Below are positions 36,096 to 48,839 of a stretch of DNA of 64,000 nt, piece after piece. The stretch's first letter is position 1; every line of letters starts with the position of its first letter. The DNA lies in contig BSYQ01000005.1 in the NCBI GenBank assembly GCA_030272585.1, positions 2,542,001 through 2,606,000 of the forward strand, given 5' to 3'. Origin of the DNA: Bryopsis sp. KO-2023 (taxonomy: Eukaryota > Chlorophyta > Ulvophyceae > Bryopsidales > Bryopsidaceae). A program made the position numbers and the translations under genes. The notes beneath the pieces are model-generated. The model searched no databases. It was not told the DNA's origin and saw only the letters and a list, made by a program, of their open reading frames with translations.

Positions 36096-36933
36096 CGTTG
36101 GACACAGTTTGGGAGCTAATCGATAAAGATGTCGGCAAAGGCGCACGGGCGGTTCTTTAAAACCTGGACGCGATGACTGGGACCTGATTTTGTCCCCATG
36201 CGGTAAAAAGCAGCCACAATCGTTCAGTAAAGAGCGGAGGTTCGCAGGGAACCTCTCCTTTTTTTCGCCTTAGCGTGACACATGTCCATGCCTGCGCCGC
36301 TTGTTTCGTAAGAGGTGTGCCTTTCCCCAAAGCCGCCAACCATGGGTCGCGAAATGTGCTTTTCCGCAAGCTGCTGCGGGGAGGACAGGACCACAATCAA
36401 CTGCAACGCTTGGTGTCGAAAACTACAGTTTGGAGGACCCGTGCCCTTCTTCGCTTGGTCGAAGCGTGGGCTCGCTCCAAAACGCGCCACAGTCTACACG
36501 CGGTCGCAGCGAATACGAGCTGAATTTCCTGGACCTGCTCCACCTCACATCAAGATGGGAAGGATATTCTTCTACAGTACTACAGCTTTTCTTGTGCAGT
36601 GCTTTCGAATCGGCGAGGAAACACCACACCAGGAAACATCCTGAACCAACTGATGGACAAAACACTACCCCCCGAAAAAAAAACAAAAAAAGAAAACAAT
36701 CCGCCCTCACAAAAATCACAGCACCTAGGAAAAGAGCCCACCACTCATAGGTTTGCAGAGTCTGGGCACCACCACTCGATTCCAGCTTCACAGCGCTTCC
36801 CATCCAAGTTCACCGACCAGTGGCGACCTCGTGTCTGAAAATAACTGACGTGACTCCGTAATACTATGACTGGTGTTTAAAAATCCTGATCTGGAGGGCG
36901 TCCAAAGTGCATTTTCGTTTTCCACTCTCCCCG
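36096..36933. promoter_or_regulatory. divergent intergenic region, Cys-rich gene / CDK gene
   Basis: About 840 bp between two divergent starts. Plus-strand frames up to 149 codons (36301-36750) have no motif and lack splice partners. Promoters of both genes are expected here; no specific element recognised. Confidence 0.45.
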
Positions 36934-39889
36934 ATGGAACAGGAGAAACTGCCCGTCTTGAGTTCGGTCACGGTTTACGAAAAAATTGCGCGAGTGGGTG
37001 AGGGTACTTATGGAGTGGTGTACAAGGCTCGCCATCGCACCACGGGGCAACTGGTGGCGTTGAAGCGGGTCAGGATGGACCGAGAGATGGATGGGCTGCC
37101 CGTGACTTTCCTGAGGGAGTTGAGACTGCTGCAAACTATGAGACACTCGAACATCGTTAAGCTCCTGGACGTGGCGACGGGAAGCAAGAAAGATAGGTGA
37201 GATGCCAGGGTTGCGTTGTTTTTCCTTTCTCCTGTTTTGGTAGGGGAAAAAAAGATCGAGGTCACGGACGAGAACGTCACTTATTGACGTCTTTGTGACG
37301 ACCTATGACGTGAAAAAATGGATCCTTAGGAAAGTGCTTTTTTTAAAGAGGGGGTCAAATTCTTCTTAGAAAATTTTCTGTTTGAAAGTCAAAGCCAGAG
37401 AGAGAGACCCTTCACATCATCCATCGAAGTGTTTTTTTTTTCAGACTTTCCACACTGTCAAGTGTTTCAACTGTATCGAGAGTTCGTCATGTATGAGCTG
37501 AGAATTCAGGAGCCAGTTGTAAATTTGATCGGTGCTTTTTTTGGGGGGGGGACTGTTTCTTGCAGCCTTTTTCTGGTGTTCGAGTTTTGCTCTCATGATT
37601 TGGCAAATCTGGACAACCATTTGCGCGAGCCTTTCAGCGTTTCCGAGATAAAATGCCTATTGAAACAGGTGGTGTTGGGAGTTATGTAATCAACAAATCG
37701 TATGCAAATTGAAAATAGGAGTTTGCACTTCCCAGGAAAAACTTGTTCGAAAACTGGTTTGTAACTTGCTTTACCAAAAAAAAAAAATGTGTTTGCTAAT
37801 GAGGCACAGAAAAAGAAAACGAAAACAGCCCATTGCACCCGAACAAGTAATTTAAAGTATTTAATTCAATCCAGAGCTCCTTTGCTCTTTTTTTCTTGGC
37901 TGGAAATTAAAAAGATGCACTCTCAATTGGAATTGAAGCCACTCCTCTTTCCATTTTCCGTATTTTGAAAATTGTATTGTGAACTGTGTTAGTTTTTTTG
38001 CAGATTCTTTCAGGTTTGGCCTACCTCCACAATCGAAAGATAATCCATCGGGATGTCAAACTGTCGAATTTACTCTACACAGACGATGGGGTGGTCAAGC
38101 TGTGCGATTTTGGACTGGCCAGGTTTCTGCCTTCGAAAGCCGCACCCCTCACACCCCAGGTACTTTTTTTTTTCTGTACCAAAAATTGACATTGATTTCT
38201 TTCCACGGAACTGAGGGGTTGGTGAAAACGAAGGGTGGAATTTTGCTGCTGTTTGGCTCATTGTAAAGAATTAAACGAAATTCAAGGTTGATTGTCCATA
38301 GATTTTCAGTGTTTTTTTGGGAAAAAAAATGCACTTCAATAATGAAAAACTGCAAATTCTTTTAGAATCGACATCGTTGAAATGGTGCACCCCCCCTCAA
38401 AAAAAAAAAATGAAAATGAAATAACTAAATGAAATAAATAAATGAGTGAATGTGATTTTGAGTGTGTTTAGAAGGTATGTTTTTTTTTTTTTTTCTAATT
38501 ACATGTCACCGTTCGATGTGACTTGATAGGTGTATGCGATGGCTCTTTCTTTAAGAAAAAAAATAGAAAAAAAATTCATTGTTTTTTTTGTATTTTTTTT
38601 GCAATTGCATTTTAGGTGTTTACTTTGTGGTATCGTGGCCCTGAGCTTTTGCTGGGCTGCTGTGAATATGGCACCGCCCTGGACATGTGGGCCGTGGGTT
38701 GCATTTTCGCGGAGCTGTTGAGAGGGAAGCCCTTGTTCCCTGGGAAAACAGAATTCGAGTGTTTGAGGATGATGTGCCAAAGGCTGGGGACCCCCACACC
38801 GGACATATGGAAGGTGAACTGAGGTGTGTCACATCCCACACAAGAGCATTTTTTTTTTTTCAAAGGAAAAATAGAAAAAAATACAGTTTTTTCGGCTTCA
38901 GAAACAAAAATATTTCAAAAAATTTGCCTTTTCGCATTTTTTTCCTTGATGTTTTTCGTGTTTTATATATTTCGTTTTTTTCTTCTTCCTGATGGGCAAA
39001 CGGGCCCATCGCTGGTAGGTTTTGTTTTTTTCTTTGTATTTTTTGCGGGTGTTGGATAAATGAGTGCACGATAGACAAGAAACCTGTCAAAAGAACATCT
39101 TGGATTTCTTCGAAAAATTCATGAGTGTCTAATGAGCAGCCATCAGATTGTTGTTTTTTGGATCGACCGTGCCTGTTTCAGTGCAGTTCCAAAAGTTTTT
39201 GCTTGCTCTTTCCACGATACTAATATAAAATTCAAAAAATTCATGGCTTCATTGAGGTTGATGACTTCATGTAGACCTTTCCACAATGCAAATAAATAAA
39301 ACGGGCCCTCAGATATTTTATTTCGAAAAACATGCCAGTGTCTTGCTCCTTTTTTGAGCAAAAAGAAGTGATGATATTGCCCAGGAGGTCCATGTCTCGA
39401 CTGATTCATTTCTTGTGGGGTTTTATTACAGGACATCGTGGATTTGCCTAATTATCAAAAAATTGTTCTGCCAGCTTACGATTCCAGGACTCTAAAAAAC
39501 GACGTCCCGAAAGCCTCCGAATGTGCCATCGATCTTTTGAGGGGGTTCTTGGCTTACGATCCAAAACAGAGGTTAACTGCTGAAGAGGCACTCCAACATC
39601 CATATTTCGAGGTGAGCTCCTGTAAAAATTCACTGCTTTTTTTTACAGTGTGTTAATCTGCACCTGGTGGAGCCCTCCCTGCTATGAATGGGTCGAAAGG
39701 TAGCTTTTCTTTTTGGTTCAACAGTGTTTCGTGGGTTTCTTGGAATTAGGAACACCCATTGCCGAAACCGCTGGGGAAAATGCCGAGATTTCCCTCTCTG
39801 CACGATCGCAGTGGAAAGCTGAGGGGGGTCCAAAGAGTGGAAAGAGATCGAGAAGCAGACAGCAGTTTCGGAGACCTATTTGGGGATAG
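36934..39889 (+). CDS. cyclin-dependent kinase, CDK10/CDK11-like
   Basis: Six exons: 36934-37196, 37566-37668, 38004-38159, 38616-38813, 39432-39611, 39725-39889, 354 residues. A full Ser/Thr kinase domain: Gly loop GEGTYGVV (22-29), Lys44 in VALK, a PSTAIRE-like helix [10 protein letters not shown], catalytic loop HRDVKLSN (137-144), DFG (157-159) and activation segment [15 protein letters not shown]. The [14 protein letters not shown] segment and the cyclin-helix variant place it with CDK10 or the PITSLRE (CDK11/CDKG) branch, which act in transcription and cell-cycle control. All catalytic residues are present, so it should be active with a cyclin partner. The C-terminal exon is basic and Ser/Arg-rich, as expected for a nuclear protein. 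Confidence 0.92.
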
Positions 39890-41261
39890 GCATCAGAAAA
39901 AGGCTCGACGGTGATTTCACTCACAAGGCAAAAAACCAAGGGGGGGCTCCCATAGCACACACGGCAAGATGTCCAGAGCCATATCGTATTTTTGCATGTT
40001 TTGGTGGGTGCTGTGTGTTTGATTGGGTGGAATTTTAAAAAGAAAAAAAGATAAGAGGGATGAAATCTTTAGTGTGCTTCGTGGTTCCGAAAGTTACATG
40101 TCACGGAATGCAGCCTTGGAAAAAGTGTCAAAAAACGATGATCGAAAAGGAAGCGCTTTTCGTTTTTGACGAGGTCGCACGGGATCTGAAAAACCTGCAT
40201 CAGGTTGTTACTGATTGAAAAAAAAAATGCCATGCAGGAAAGAAAAACGTATCGGTGTGGACTCAACAACAGAGCTGATCAACAGTGCAAAGTCACTGAA
40301 CCGTCAGACTTATGAACACGCTTGGTTATGGATGGCGGATGCATTCTTTTCAATTGGTTTTTAAGTAATGCACAACATATCGAATTATCGAATCAAAATA
40401 GTCAGAAGGAAACCCTGTTGCAGAATTTTACGAGAGAACTACAATACACAGTTCCACAGATTCTTACGTAAGGAAAAACAAACACACCAAACAAAACACA
40501 CACAAACACACGAGGTAAGCGCCCACACAAAAACTGTTGTGTCTGGCTGGGTTGTACAAGTACAACAATCCGTGCAAGCATGGATATTGCGCAATCGAAA
40601 TTAAGTGCTCTGTCACATCATCGAGCGCAAAAGGAGTCAGAGTAAGGAGGTTGTCAATTGATTTTCGAATCACGTATCTTTTTGAATTCATCAGAGGAAA
40701 AAAATTTGAACTGGTGTCAAATCATTTTCATTTTTTTTGAAATCAGTGGTCCTTGCTGCATGCACTCCATCTTTTCGAATCGAAAAATACAAAAACAAAT
40801 TTTTTTCGACAAACCCGACACCACAAATTCATCTGCACACAAATGTAAAACACATGCATTTTTTTTTGCATCTTCAGTCGAAAATTCCACTCTCAATGAA
40901 AGATTGAAAAAAAAAGGGAACATGAAACCCAACAATACCCCCTCTTTTTCTCCCTTGTCTATTTTTTTGCCTCGATTCCCTCCGCCTCATTTAAAAAATC
41001 AAATCGAATTCAATTCATTCTCCCATTTAAAAAAATATATATATTACGAGCGGATACAGAATGACTAATATCTCACTCTTTGGCATTTGAACCATGTGCA
41101 GCTTCCCCCCCCCCCTCCTTGTAACGTTAAGAAAAGAACCCCACCACCTAGCTATTCATATTCTTTCAACCCGTTTCGCCAGAAGAAAGTTCGTTTTTTT
41201 GCCAAATTTTGTTTTTTTTCCATCGTCCCCCCCTCCCCTTCCCTCCATCATGGATTTCCTG
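39890..41261. other. convergent intergenic, no gene seen
   Basis: Lies between the stops of the CDK gene and ZPR1. It is AT-rich with A-runs and a C-run near 41106. Small frames only, without motifs. Probably two 3' UTRs and spacer. Confidence 0.6.
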
Positions 41262-44200
41262 TTACGAAACCACCTCTCCGACTCCTTGATTGACTTTCAA
41301 ATGAGTGATTCCGAGGTCCTCCTCTGTTTCTGCGCTCCTTTCGAAATCTTCGAATTTGAGCCTCTCGTCCAACGAGAAATCCTCGTCGATCGGGGCGATG
41401 AAAGAATTGGCCAAAGGGTCGGAAAGAATCAACGTCCAGGGAAACTCGAGCGCAACACACTGATCGATTTTCTTGATGAAATCCGCAAAGGTGCCACGGG
41501 TGGTTTGCTCCGCGGAGTCTCCGAGTTTGAAACTCAGCAATCTACAGTGAATTTCAGAGGGTCAGATTCATACTATTTTCCGTTTTTCTTTTGTTTTTCT
41601 GAACTGTTTACCGTTATATTTATTACTAAACGGCCAGGGCTAACCCCCCCCCCCCCGACATGGTTTGGATGATTACCAGTGGAATTTCCATAATTTTATA
41701 CGTCGAGGGAAAAAAAAACAAAAAAAACAAGCTACCTTGCCACTTAACACAAAAGACAGGCATTTCTGCTCAGGAAAAAAAAAATAATAATTTAAAAAAA
41801 ATCGAGATAAACAGTGCAAATAAAAAAAATCAAGATAAACGTACCCTTCGAGTTCGGTTTTCACTCTCTCCACCATTCCTTCAACAGTAGTGATCAGCGA
41901 ACCCAGAGATCCAGTCGTAACTTCCAGCTCGATTTCTGGAACTATGATCGAGGCGGAGTCTGACTTGATGACGTCTCGTCTCAAATCCTCCGGCTCCTCC
42001 ACCTTGAGAATCACGCTCCTCCCCAACTCACTGACGCCCCCCCCAGGTCGAACCTCGGAGTTTTTGTAACCGCAGAAATCGCAAGCGTTGGCCATGATAA
42101 TGACCTAGAAAAAAAAAAAAGCGCCAGGGTTTGAATTTTTGAAGCTCTTTTTTCATTTTCAACTAATGAGTCTGACTAAGGGAAAAAAACAAAATCATGT
42201 GATGAATCCTGGTTTGGATTCATTTCGACCACCATATCGCCATCCCTTGAAAAAAAAATTAAAAAAGGGGTGCATAAGGAATTTTCCCACAATAAAAATG
42301 ATTTAAAACTGATATCATACAGCAGATCGATGAGATGGGGGACGGAAGTTCTTCTCTTTTTTAAATTAAAAAAAGACCTTTTGGAACAGGTTGAATGGAA
42401 GTATCCACAGCAGTCAGCTCAAAAAAAAATCACGATTATGCTTGCTTGCTTGCTTGCTTGGAATTTTTTCATTGGATCAATTAAAAAAAAAAAGAAAAAA
42501 ACGAGACTGAAACCATTGAAAATAAAAATAGATATAATTGTCTAAAAAGCTATATTTAGAGAGAATTTAAGTCGTACCTCCTTGAAAAACGGGATGGTCA
42601 TAGGAAACATTTTGGTGTCAGCCTCACGTCCACATGCCAGACACACCCCCGGCAATACCATTACCTTCAAAATCAACCACAAAACCAAAATATCAAATAG
42701 GATTCTTCTTCTTCCATTTCCCTTTGCACTTAGTATTATAATTATTTGTTTTTTTTTGTTTTTTTGCATTTTTTTGTTTTTTTGGGGGGGGGTGCAAACG
42801 TTATACCTACAGGTGCTCCTCCACCAAAAAAAAAGGGAGGAAAAAGAGACACCCCCCCCCCTAAAGCATATTCTAAAGATTTGTCTGGCAAAACGTGAAT
42901 GGTGGCCATACTTCTTCTGGAGCGGCGTATCGACTGAGCAAGGCAGAGTTGGAAACATCTCCTTCCAGCTTTGCAAAGGCCCTCCTCGTGGCACCGGTCC
43001 CCATGGCATTCACACCATGATAAGGATCGTCGGGTCTTATCTCAGGCTCTACAAAAGCAAAACAAGAAAAAAAAGGGAAAAAAAAACACTTTAAACCGTA
43101 CACAACTTGGTGAAAAAAAAACAATATCATCCATGAAGGGAGGGGGGGGGGGGGGAAGACCTATGAAGGTCAGCAGATCATTGAGAAGCCAGGCAAGCAA
43201 AACCAACCAATATCACTGAAATTCACTCAGAATTGACCCAAAAAAAAGACACAAAACTAAAAAATTGAATGATTCTGACCTATCGTCGATGATTAATTCC
43301 ATTCATCAAATCAAAACCAGACCCCCCCAAAAAAAACAAAAACAAAAACACATAGATAATACCTTCTTCGATGGTGTCAATTCTCTCCTCTTCTTCTTTT
43401 ACAGCCAGGCCCAGGGCTCTGCACTGCTCCACAGTTCTTTCATATCTTTTCACTTCCATGAGTGGGTCGTTTTCGACGGTGGAGCCATCCGTTTCGATGA
43501 AACTGTTCCCCGAAAAATCATCCAAGACCACGGTGAACCCCATTTCCCCCTCCGCACAGCGATTCAATTTCGAACAGAACTCCTCGATCTTTTCGGCCGC
43601 CTCCGGATCCATATGTCGGCGAACCTCTTGCAGAGCCATCAAATTTTCGGCAGATTGCCTGGCAAATTGATTTAAAAAAAAAAAAAAATCAACACAGATT
43701 CGAACAGGAGATATGTGCCCACCTTCCAAACATTCCAATTCGTGTTTGATTGCCTTTGCTGCGGGCAGCGCCCGCCTTTCAAATATTTAAAAAAAAAAAA
43801 CATGGATGCACTTGCTGCTGTCGGTGTCCACCTTTCAAATATTAAAAACAAAAATTTGGAAGCCCATGCTGCTGCCATACCTGAGAATACCTTCGACGGT
43901 GGAAAGCTGCCCTTTTTGTGTGTTTGCTGGAATCTCGAAATCCAGTTCGGGAACTCGCAGAGTTGCTGAGTCGGCTTTCACCACTTGTCTGGACAGCACA
44001 TCCAGGGCACCCTCGTCCACTTTCAAAGTCAATCGAACGCCCTTTTCCCCGATCTGCCCTGCCGACTGAATTTCGTTGTTCCTAGTTTGGACACAAGAGC
44101 ACAAACAGTAAAAAAACAAATTTTTTGCAAATCATAATAATAATAAATAATAGTGACCAGAGTTATGAAGAAAGCCCCAGATTTGACTGGAAAAAAAAAT

Positions 44201-45167
44201 ACAGATGATGATGGTGTTTCTTTTTATTGTGTGTGTGTGTGTGTGTGTGCCCTTCAAGTCTTGGCAAGATATTAAAAAAAAAAAAAAAAAAAAGAGTGAG
44301 AAATGCTTGTGTTGATCATCTATTTAAAAAATATATATATCCAAAAATTCTCAATTCGGATTTTTTTTGTTCTGGAGAAAAAACCCTGTGCTTGCAAAAT
44401 ATGTGTCCTAATATGTTTCTTTTCGACAGAAGGCCAATACAGCCTTCGTTTCGTTTCAGGAAAAAACAAGCAAACAAACATACAAAACCCAGCATCATGC
44501 AAACCCCTCCACTGCAAAAATGCACGGGCCATTCTCAAAACAAAAAAAACTTGGGATGTTACTGAATATTTTTGCAAATTGATTTTTTCTTTTTGGCTTC
44601 TGTTTTTTCTTCCTCAAGCTTTCGATTTTTGCTTTTTGGATTGGAGTTTATATCTCACCTGAAACCACAGTGGGGACATTCGAAGGCCATCAAAATCACT
44701 TCTTTGAAATGCGGAATAGAAGTGAACAGCATCGTCGTCGTTCCCTTTTCCAAAAAAAAATAATTAAAAAAAAAATTCAGAACACAATGAACTGGCACTT
44801 TTTGGACATCAAGATCCCAAAAATTCACAGAAATGAGTATTGTGTGTATATATTACTAAATTTGCATCCCCCAGAAAAAAAAAATTGAAAAAAACAAGAG
44901 AGAGACAAAATAAATAAACGAAATGGAAAGGAAAAGGAGATAGAAAAGAAAAACCCAAAAAAAGATCCACAAAAAAAAAAGAAAAGGTTTCAGGAACGAG
45001 GAGAAAAGTCCCCCCCCCCCTTTCCCGCACCACTGAAACTAAACATCCCTACGCACGTTTTCCTCGCAATTGACGCAGAGGCTCTCGACTTTCATCGGCC
45101 CTTCTGCATCTTCGCCTGATATCGGAGCGAAGACGATGGGGTCGTCTCCAGCTTCCTTTCCGTCCAT
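41262..45167 (-). CDS. ZPR1: zinc finger protein ZPR1
   Basis: Eight exons: 45057-45167, 44659-44744, 43881-44081, 43363-43658, 42912-43048, 42578-42664, 41845-42104, 41262-41541, 485 residues. Two ZPR1 modules, each a four-Cys zinc finger followed by an alpha/beta domain. Finger 1 uses C34, C37, C60 and C63; finger 2 uses C285, C288, C314 and C317. Family hallmarks are NNEIQSAGQIGEKGVR, VVKADSATLRVPELDFEIP and TVEGILR in module 1, and NSEVRPGGGVSELGR, VIKSDSASIIVPEIELE and TTVEGM in module 2. ZPR1 is conserved across eukaryotes, is a chaperone for eEF1A folding, and shuttles between cytoplasm and nucleus. The linker between modules matches the family length. Introns hold several homopolymer tracts (for example 42784-42792 and 43322-43336). 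Confidence 0.95.
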
Positions 45168-46445
45168 TTTGTTTACTCCTTTCTATGCTCCGGTTTTTTT
45201 TTAAGTTTCGTGTATTAATGGCGGCCTTGAGCGTTGGAAAGCTTTTTTTGGCGTGTCGATTTTTTTGTCGGCTGCGGAGAGCTCGTTCGAAGGGTTCAGG
45301 TGACAAAATGTGCAGGAAATTTTGTTCGCAGGCGATTTGAATTGTGCAGAAGGAAAGCAAATCGGCAGCTAATGAGAAATCGACACGAAGTCGATCCATC
45401 CTTTCTAATCACCAACACGTGAAATGACAGCAAAACTGTAACGAAAGAAGTTTAAAAATGTATTTTTTTTTATTATTTTTTTTTTTGCACACTGTGTGTT
45501 TGTGGTTTTTTCACATGCTCTCTTAGGGTGGTTTTTTATTTCGAGAGGCAGGATATTTGGGAAGAAACCACTCTGATTTCATGGGGTGGTCATGCGATTA
45601 GTCAGATATTGGGTAACCCAACAAGCAACCTGGTTGAAAGCTATAAATTTGTTTTTTTTTTTGGGGGGGGGGAGGTCTTAAACCTGTTGCTTGAAACGGT
45701 TGTGGTGTTGTTTGGTTAGCGAGGCCCTTTTCCAAATATTTCTTTAATTTTGTTAAAGATTCCAACTATTTTTCTAAGGAATCAGATATCAGTTTTTCTA
45801 AGGCTTCTATTTTGTGTGTCAACGTTCATAATATTTCACTGGAATTGAATGAACATGATCTAGTGCTACGAACTTTCGGGATTTCCTGTTCGTGTTTTGT
45901 TTGACATTTGGGGTCTGGGTGTATTTGTTTCCTCACCCTGATTTGGATGAAAAAATTTTGAGATTTGTTTTTGTCTGGGATGCCTAAATGGCGAATTTTT
46001 AATGATTAAAATGAAACGTGGGCAATTTCTGAACCTTTCTGATTAAGTTGAAGCAATTGTTTTCGAGGCTTCTGCTTGTTTTTGTTCTGCCCCCCCATCT
46101 CCTACAGCTTTTCACTGTTTGGTGCGATCTCCCTCCCATTGTTCAAAAGAAGAGAAGTTCTCTTCTCGATTTGAAAATCAACATATACAGTCTTGCACGG
46201 GACGGAATCTGCAAGGAAACTCTCTTTACACACACTCTCTCTCTCTGAAATCTCAAAAGGTGGTTACGAACCAATGCGTACATCCAACTGTATAATTGTA
46301 CAGCCTGAAATACAGACAACCCGCAAGGTTCACCATAAATACCAATTCTCTTGCGAAAACAATTGAAAGTAGGACGAGCGTGTGTTTTCTCAGTGTGTGC
46401 ACTTGTTATCAGCCAACTTACTACCTTACTATCTCTCCAGCAAAC
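45168..46445. promoter_or_regulatory. divergent intergenic region, ZPR1 / Ala-Cys-rich gene
   Basis: About 1.3 kb between divergent starts. It contains a T11G10 composite tract (45652-45672). No exon could be supported; promoters for both genes are expected. Confidence 0.5.
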
Positions 46446-47898
46446 ATGATGAACCCTGCGATCATTGTGGCTTTTCTTGTGCTTGCAGCACCGCGCACAG
46501 CATCGGCAGGTTTGAGCACCAAAGTTCTGTTTCTTTGTCCAGCCCCTGTTCTGCGTCCTTTCTTTTTTGTCACGATTTTCCCTCTGTTTGTTTCAGGCCG
46601 ACGACTCCACCAAACTTCAACCACCTCGTGTCAGGCATTCGGGTCCGTGAGCCTCATTGTGAAGTCCGGCTCGTGCAAGGGTTGGGCTGGAGCGAGCTGC
46701 ACTGTAAGCAACTTGACAGCTGTTTCCACTGTTCGTATCATTCTCCTCTCTCTCTGCAAGGAAAACTGAGTTACTTTGTGCCATGGTGCAGTCTCTTGCA
46801 GTCGCAGAAACAACACTGGAAACCGAGGTCAAAGAAATACTCACGAATGACCTGTGCAGCCCAGTATCAGCAGAAGCTGCAGCAGAAGCCACGGCCACCG
46901 CTGTGGCAACCGTTTATTTGGAGGCGCTCGCAAAGGTGGATTCGAATCGACTCAATTTTTGAAAACACTGTATTCTGTATAGAAAAACTGCAATATGATT
47001 TGCACCACTGGTTGCTTCTATGTTTTGCCTTGGGTTTACCCTCATCTTTTGTCCAGGTCTCCTGCGATGGCCAAGGTTTCGGATGCGGATTCAGTGTCGC
47101 CCGCGGTGATTCTTTCGCGACTGCGTATGCCGAAGCTTTCGCTCGAGCTGTCGCAGTTGCGGCCGGCAGCGATTCGAGCGCCGTATGCATGGGAGACCTG
47201 ACCGCAATTGCAGTGGGGTTTGCGCAAGCAGCCGCCGAAGGCAGTGCCAGAGCATGTGTTGAAGGCAGTGGAGTGGCTGAGGCTTTCCGCTCCGAATTTG
47301 TTATCTCCGCCACGACAGCGATCGCCGAGGCTCTGGCGATCGCAACTTCCGAAGTTTGCACAGGTTGGGTGGTTTCACGTTCAACTTTGTTCAAATTCGG
47401 CGCTAACCATCAGAGAAGAAAATTTGCTTCTCTCTGGTGCTTGTGAGTATCGAAATGTGAACTCATCGTGCGGCTCTTTACGGATGGCAGGTGAAGTGAG
47501 CTCGGACTCTGAATGCGGGGTTGACGTGGAGGGAAGCTCTAGTGCCACGAACGGCAGTTTCAATGGCGTCGGTGAACCAGCCCCAACGACAAGCGGCGAC
47601 GGAACTGCAGAGACAGACTCCTCCGCGACCACAACTGGAGCTCAGCTCCCAGTTTGCACAACCGTGGAAGAATACTCGTGCTGTTGGGACGCTCCAGGGT
47701 AAGAATCCTTCGATATGTGTTCTCTTGGAAGTAAAAAACGTGAAACGAAAACCTCTCGTCCTGTTTCGACTTTGCGTTTTGGTTTTTCTCCACAGGTGCG
47801 CCAAAAACGGATTGCGTAGCGGAGCCTCTTTCGACCCTAAGCACAATTTGCTGATTTTCCCATTGGGTTCGTCAGTGCCTCAGTGCTTCTGCTACTAG
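46446..47898 (+). CDS. secreted Ala/Cys-rich protein, copy 1
   Basis: Six exons: 46446-46509, 46597-46703, 46792-46935, 47057-47363, 47491-47698, 47796-47898, 310 residues. A signal peptide (MMNPAIIVAFLVLAAPRTASA) is followed by a Cys-containing segment. Then comes a long Ala-rich part with alternating small and charged residues (repeats such as AEAFARAVAVAA, AQAAAEGSARA) punctuated by Cys, a Ser/Thr/Gly-rich stretch, and a compact C-terminus ending LGSSVPQCFCY. No named family was recognised. Ala-rich silk- or matrix-like secreted proteins are the nearest comparison by composition only. A second copy with an equally long last exon lies inverted at 63863. The exon 2 donor and exon 3 acceptor were chosen by phase; NAG alternatives exist nearby. 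Confidence 0.75.
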
Positions 47899-48839
47899 CA
47901 CCTTTTCAGAGTGGCTCCACTCTGCTGTGTGGGGTCGTGGCTGGAACACAACAATGGAATACCAAACAGAGTATCTCGTATAATTTCGGGCGTAACACGG
48001 ATATACTTTTCCCTCATTTTATGAGAAGGAATCAGCAGACGAAAAATTCCACTTGAAAAGCGGTGGATAGTCTTGTGAACCATGCACAGGCATGGTGTCA
48101 AAGCACTGTGCATTTGGACCAGACCGTGGCGGGAGCTGTCTCCTTTATTGTCGGTTGGGAGGTGGCGATGCGGTTGGATTTATTGTGGATTTTGATAAAG
48201 GACTTCGGCCGCCGACGGTCCAGACAGATTGAATATGGCCAATGTAAACAGATGCTTCCTGCAATGTTGAAACTAGCATTCAGTGCAACGTGGTTTCTGG
48301 ATTTTGTGTGTGTCTGGACTGCCTTTTTTTGCATCTGCAAGGATTTTCGTTGTGAAATATATGGTTATACATATCAGTTTCAACTCAGGCAATGTGATCC
48401 TTAATCGATCGATCGGTTGATCTAATGTCTATTTTTTTGTATTTTTTGGTTCTTTTTTTGTTTTCAAACTGAAGGATTTGACGTAGCCGTCTATTTTTAC
48501 AAAAGGCACCGCACCGATCAGAATTTGGACATTTCCCACAAAACTGGTGGCATCCAATTAAAAATCATCATAAATCTGTGACCTTCCTGTACAGCACCTC
48601 TTCCCCCTTGATTATTCCAACCTAGAATTCCACGATGTCAAAATTGTATTTAAAAAAAAAAACTTATTCAGGAGTGAGTCAGCACTGATAAGAAAAACGA
48701 TTGGTTTTTCATACCGCTCCTGCGGTCAATCTCCCCCTCTCTTCCTGAATGATAAACTCCACGCTAACTCCGGTATTTCTTTCTTTTCTCTGTTCTTTTT
48801 TTCTTCTGAACTCGTGGAAAAGCGTCATCATGGTTCAAT
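47899..48839. repeat. 3' flank of copy 1, with inverted homologue near 63480-63862
   Basis: The first about 360 bp after the stop match, on the opposite strand, the flank of the second Ala/Cys-rich gene copy. For example the segment near 48105-48135 (GCATTTGGACC-GACCGTG-CGGGAGCTGT) is repeated near 63625-63655 reversed. Identity by eye is roughly three quarters. The right part of this interval, towards the pseudokinase stop, is AT-rich with no gene seen. Confidence 0.7.

Noticed and set aside
44229-44250. GT microsatellite
   Set aside because: An ordinary simple repeat in a ZPR1 intron; also true of the GCTT repeat near 42440 and the GATA-type repeat near 22515.
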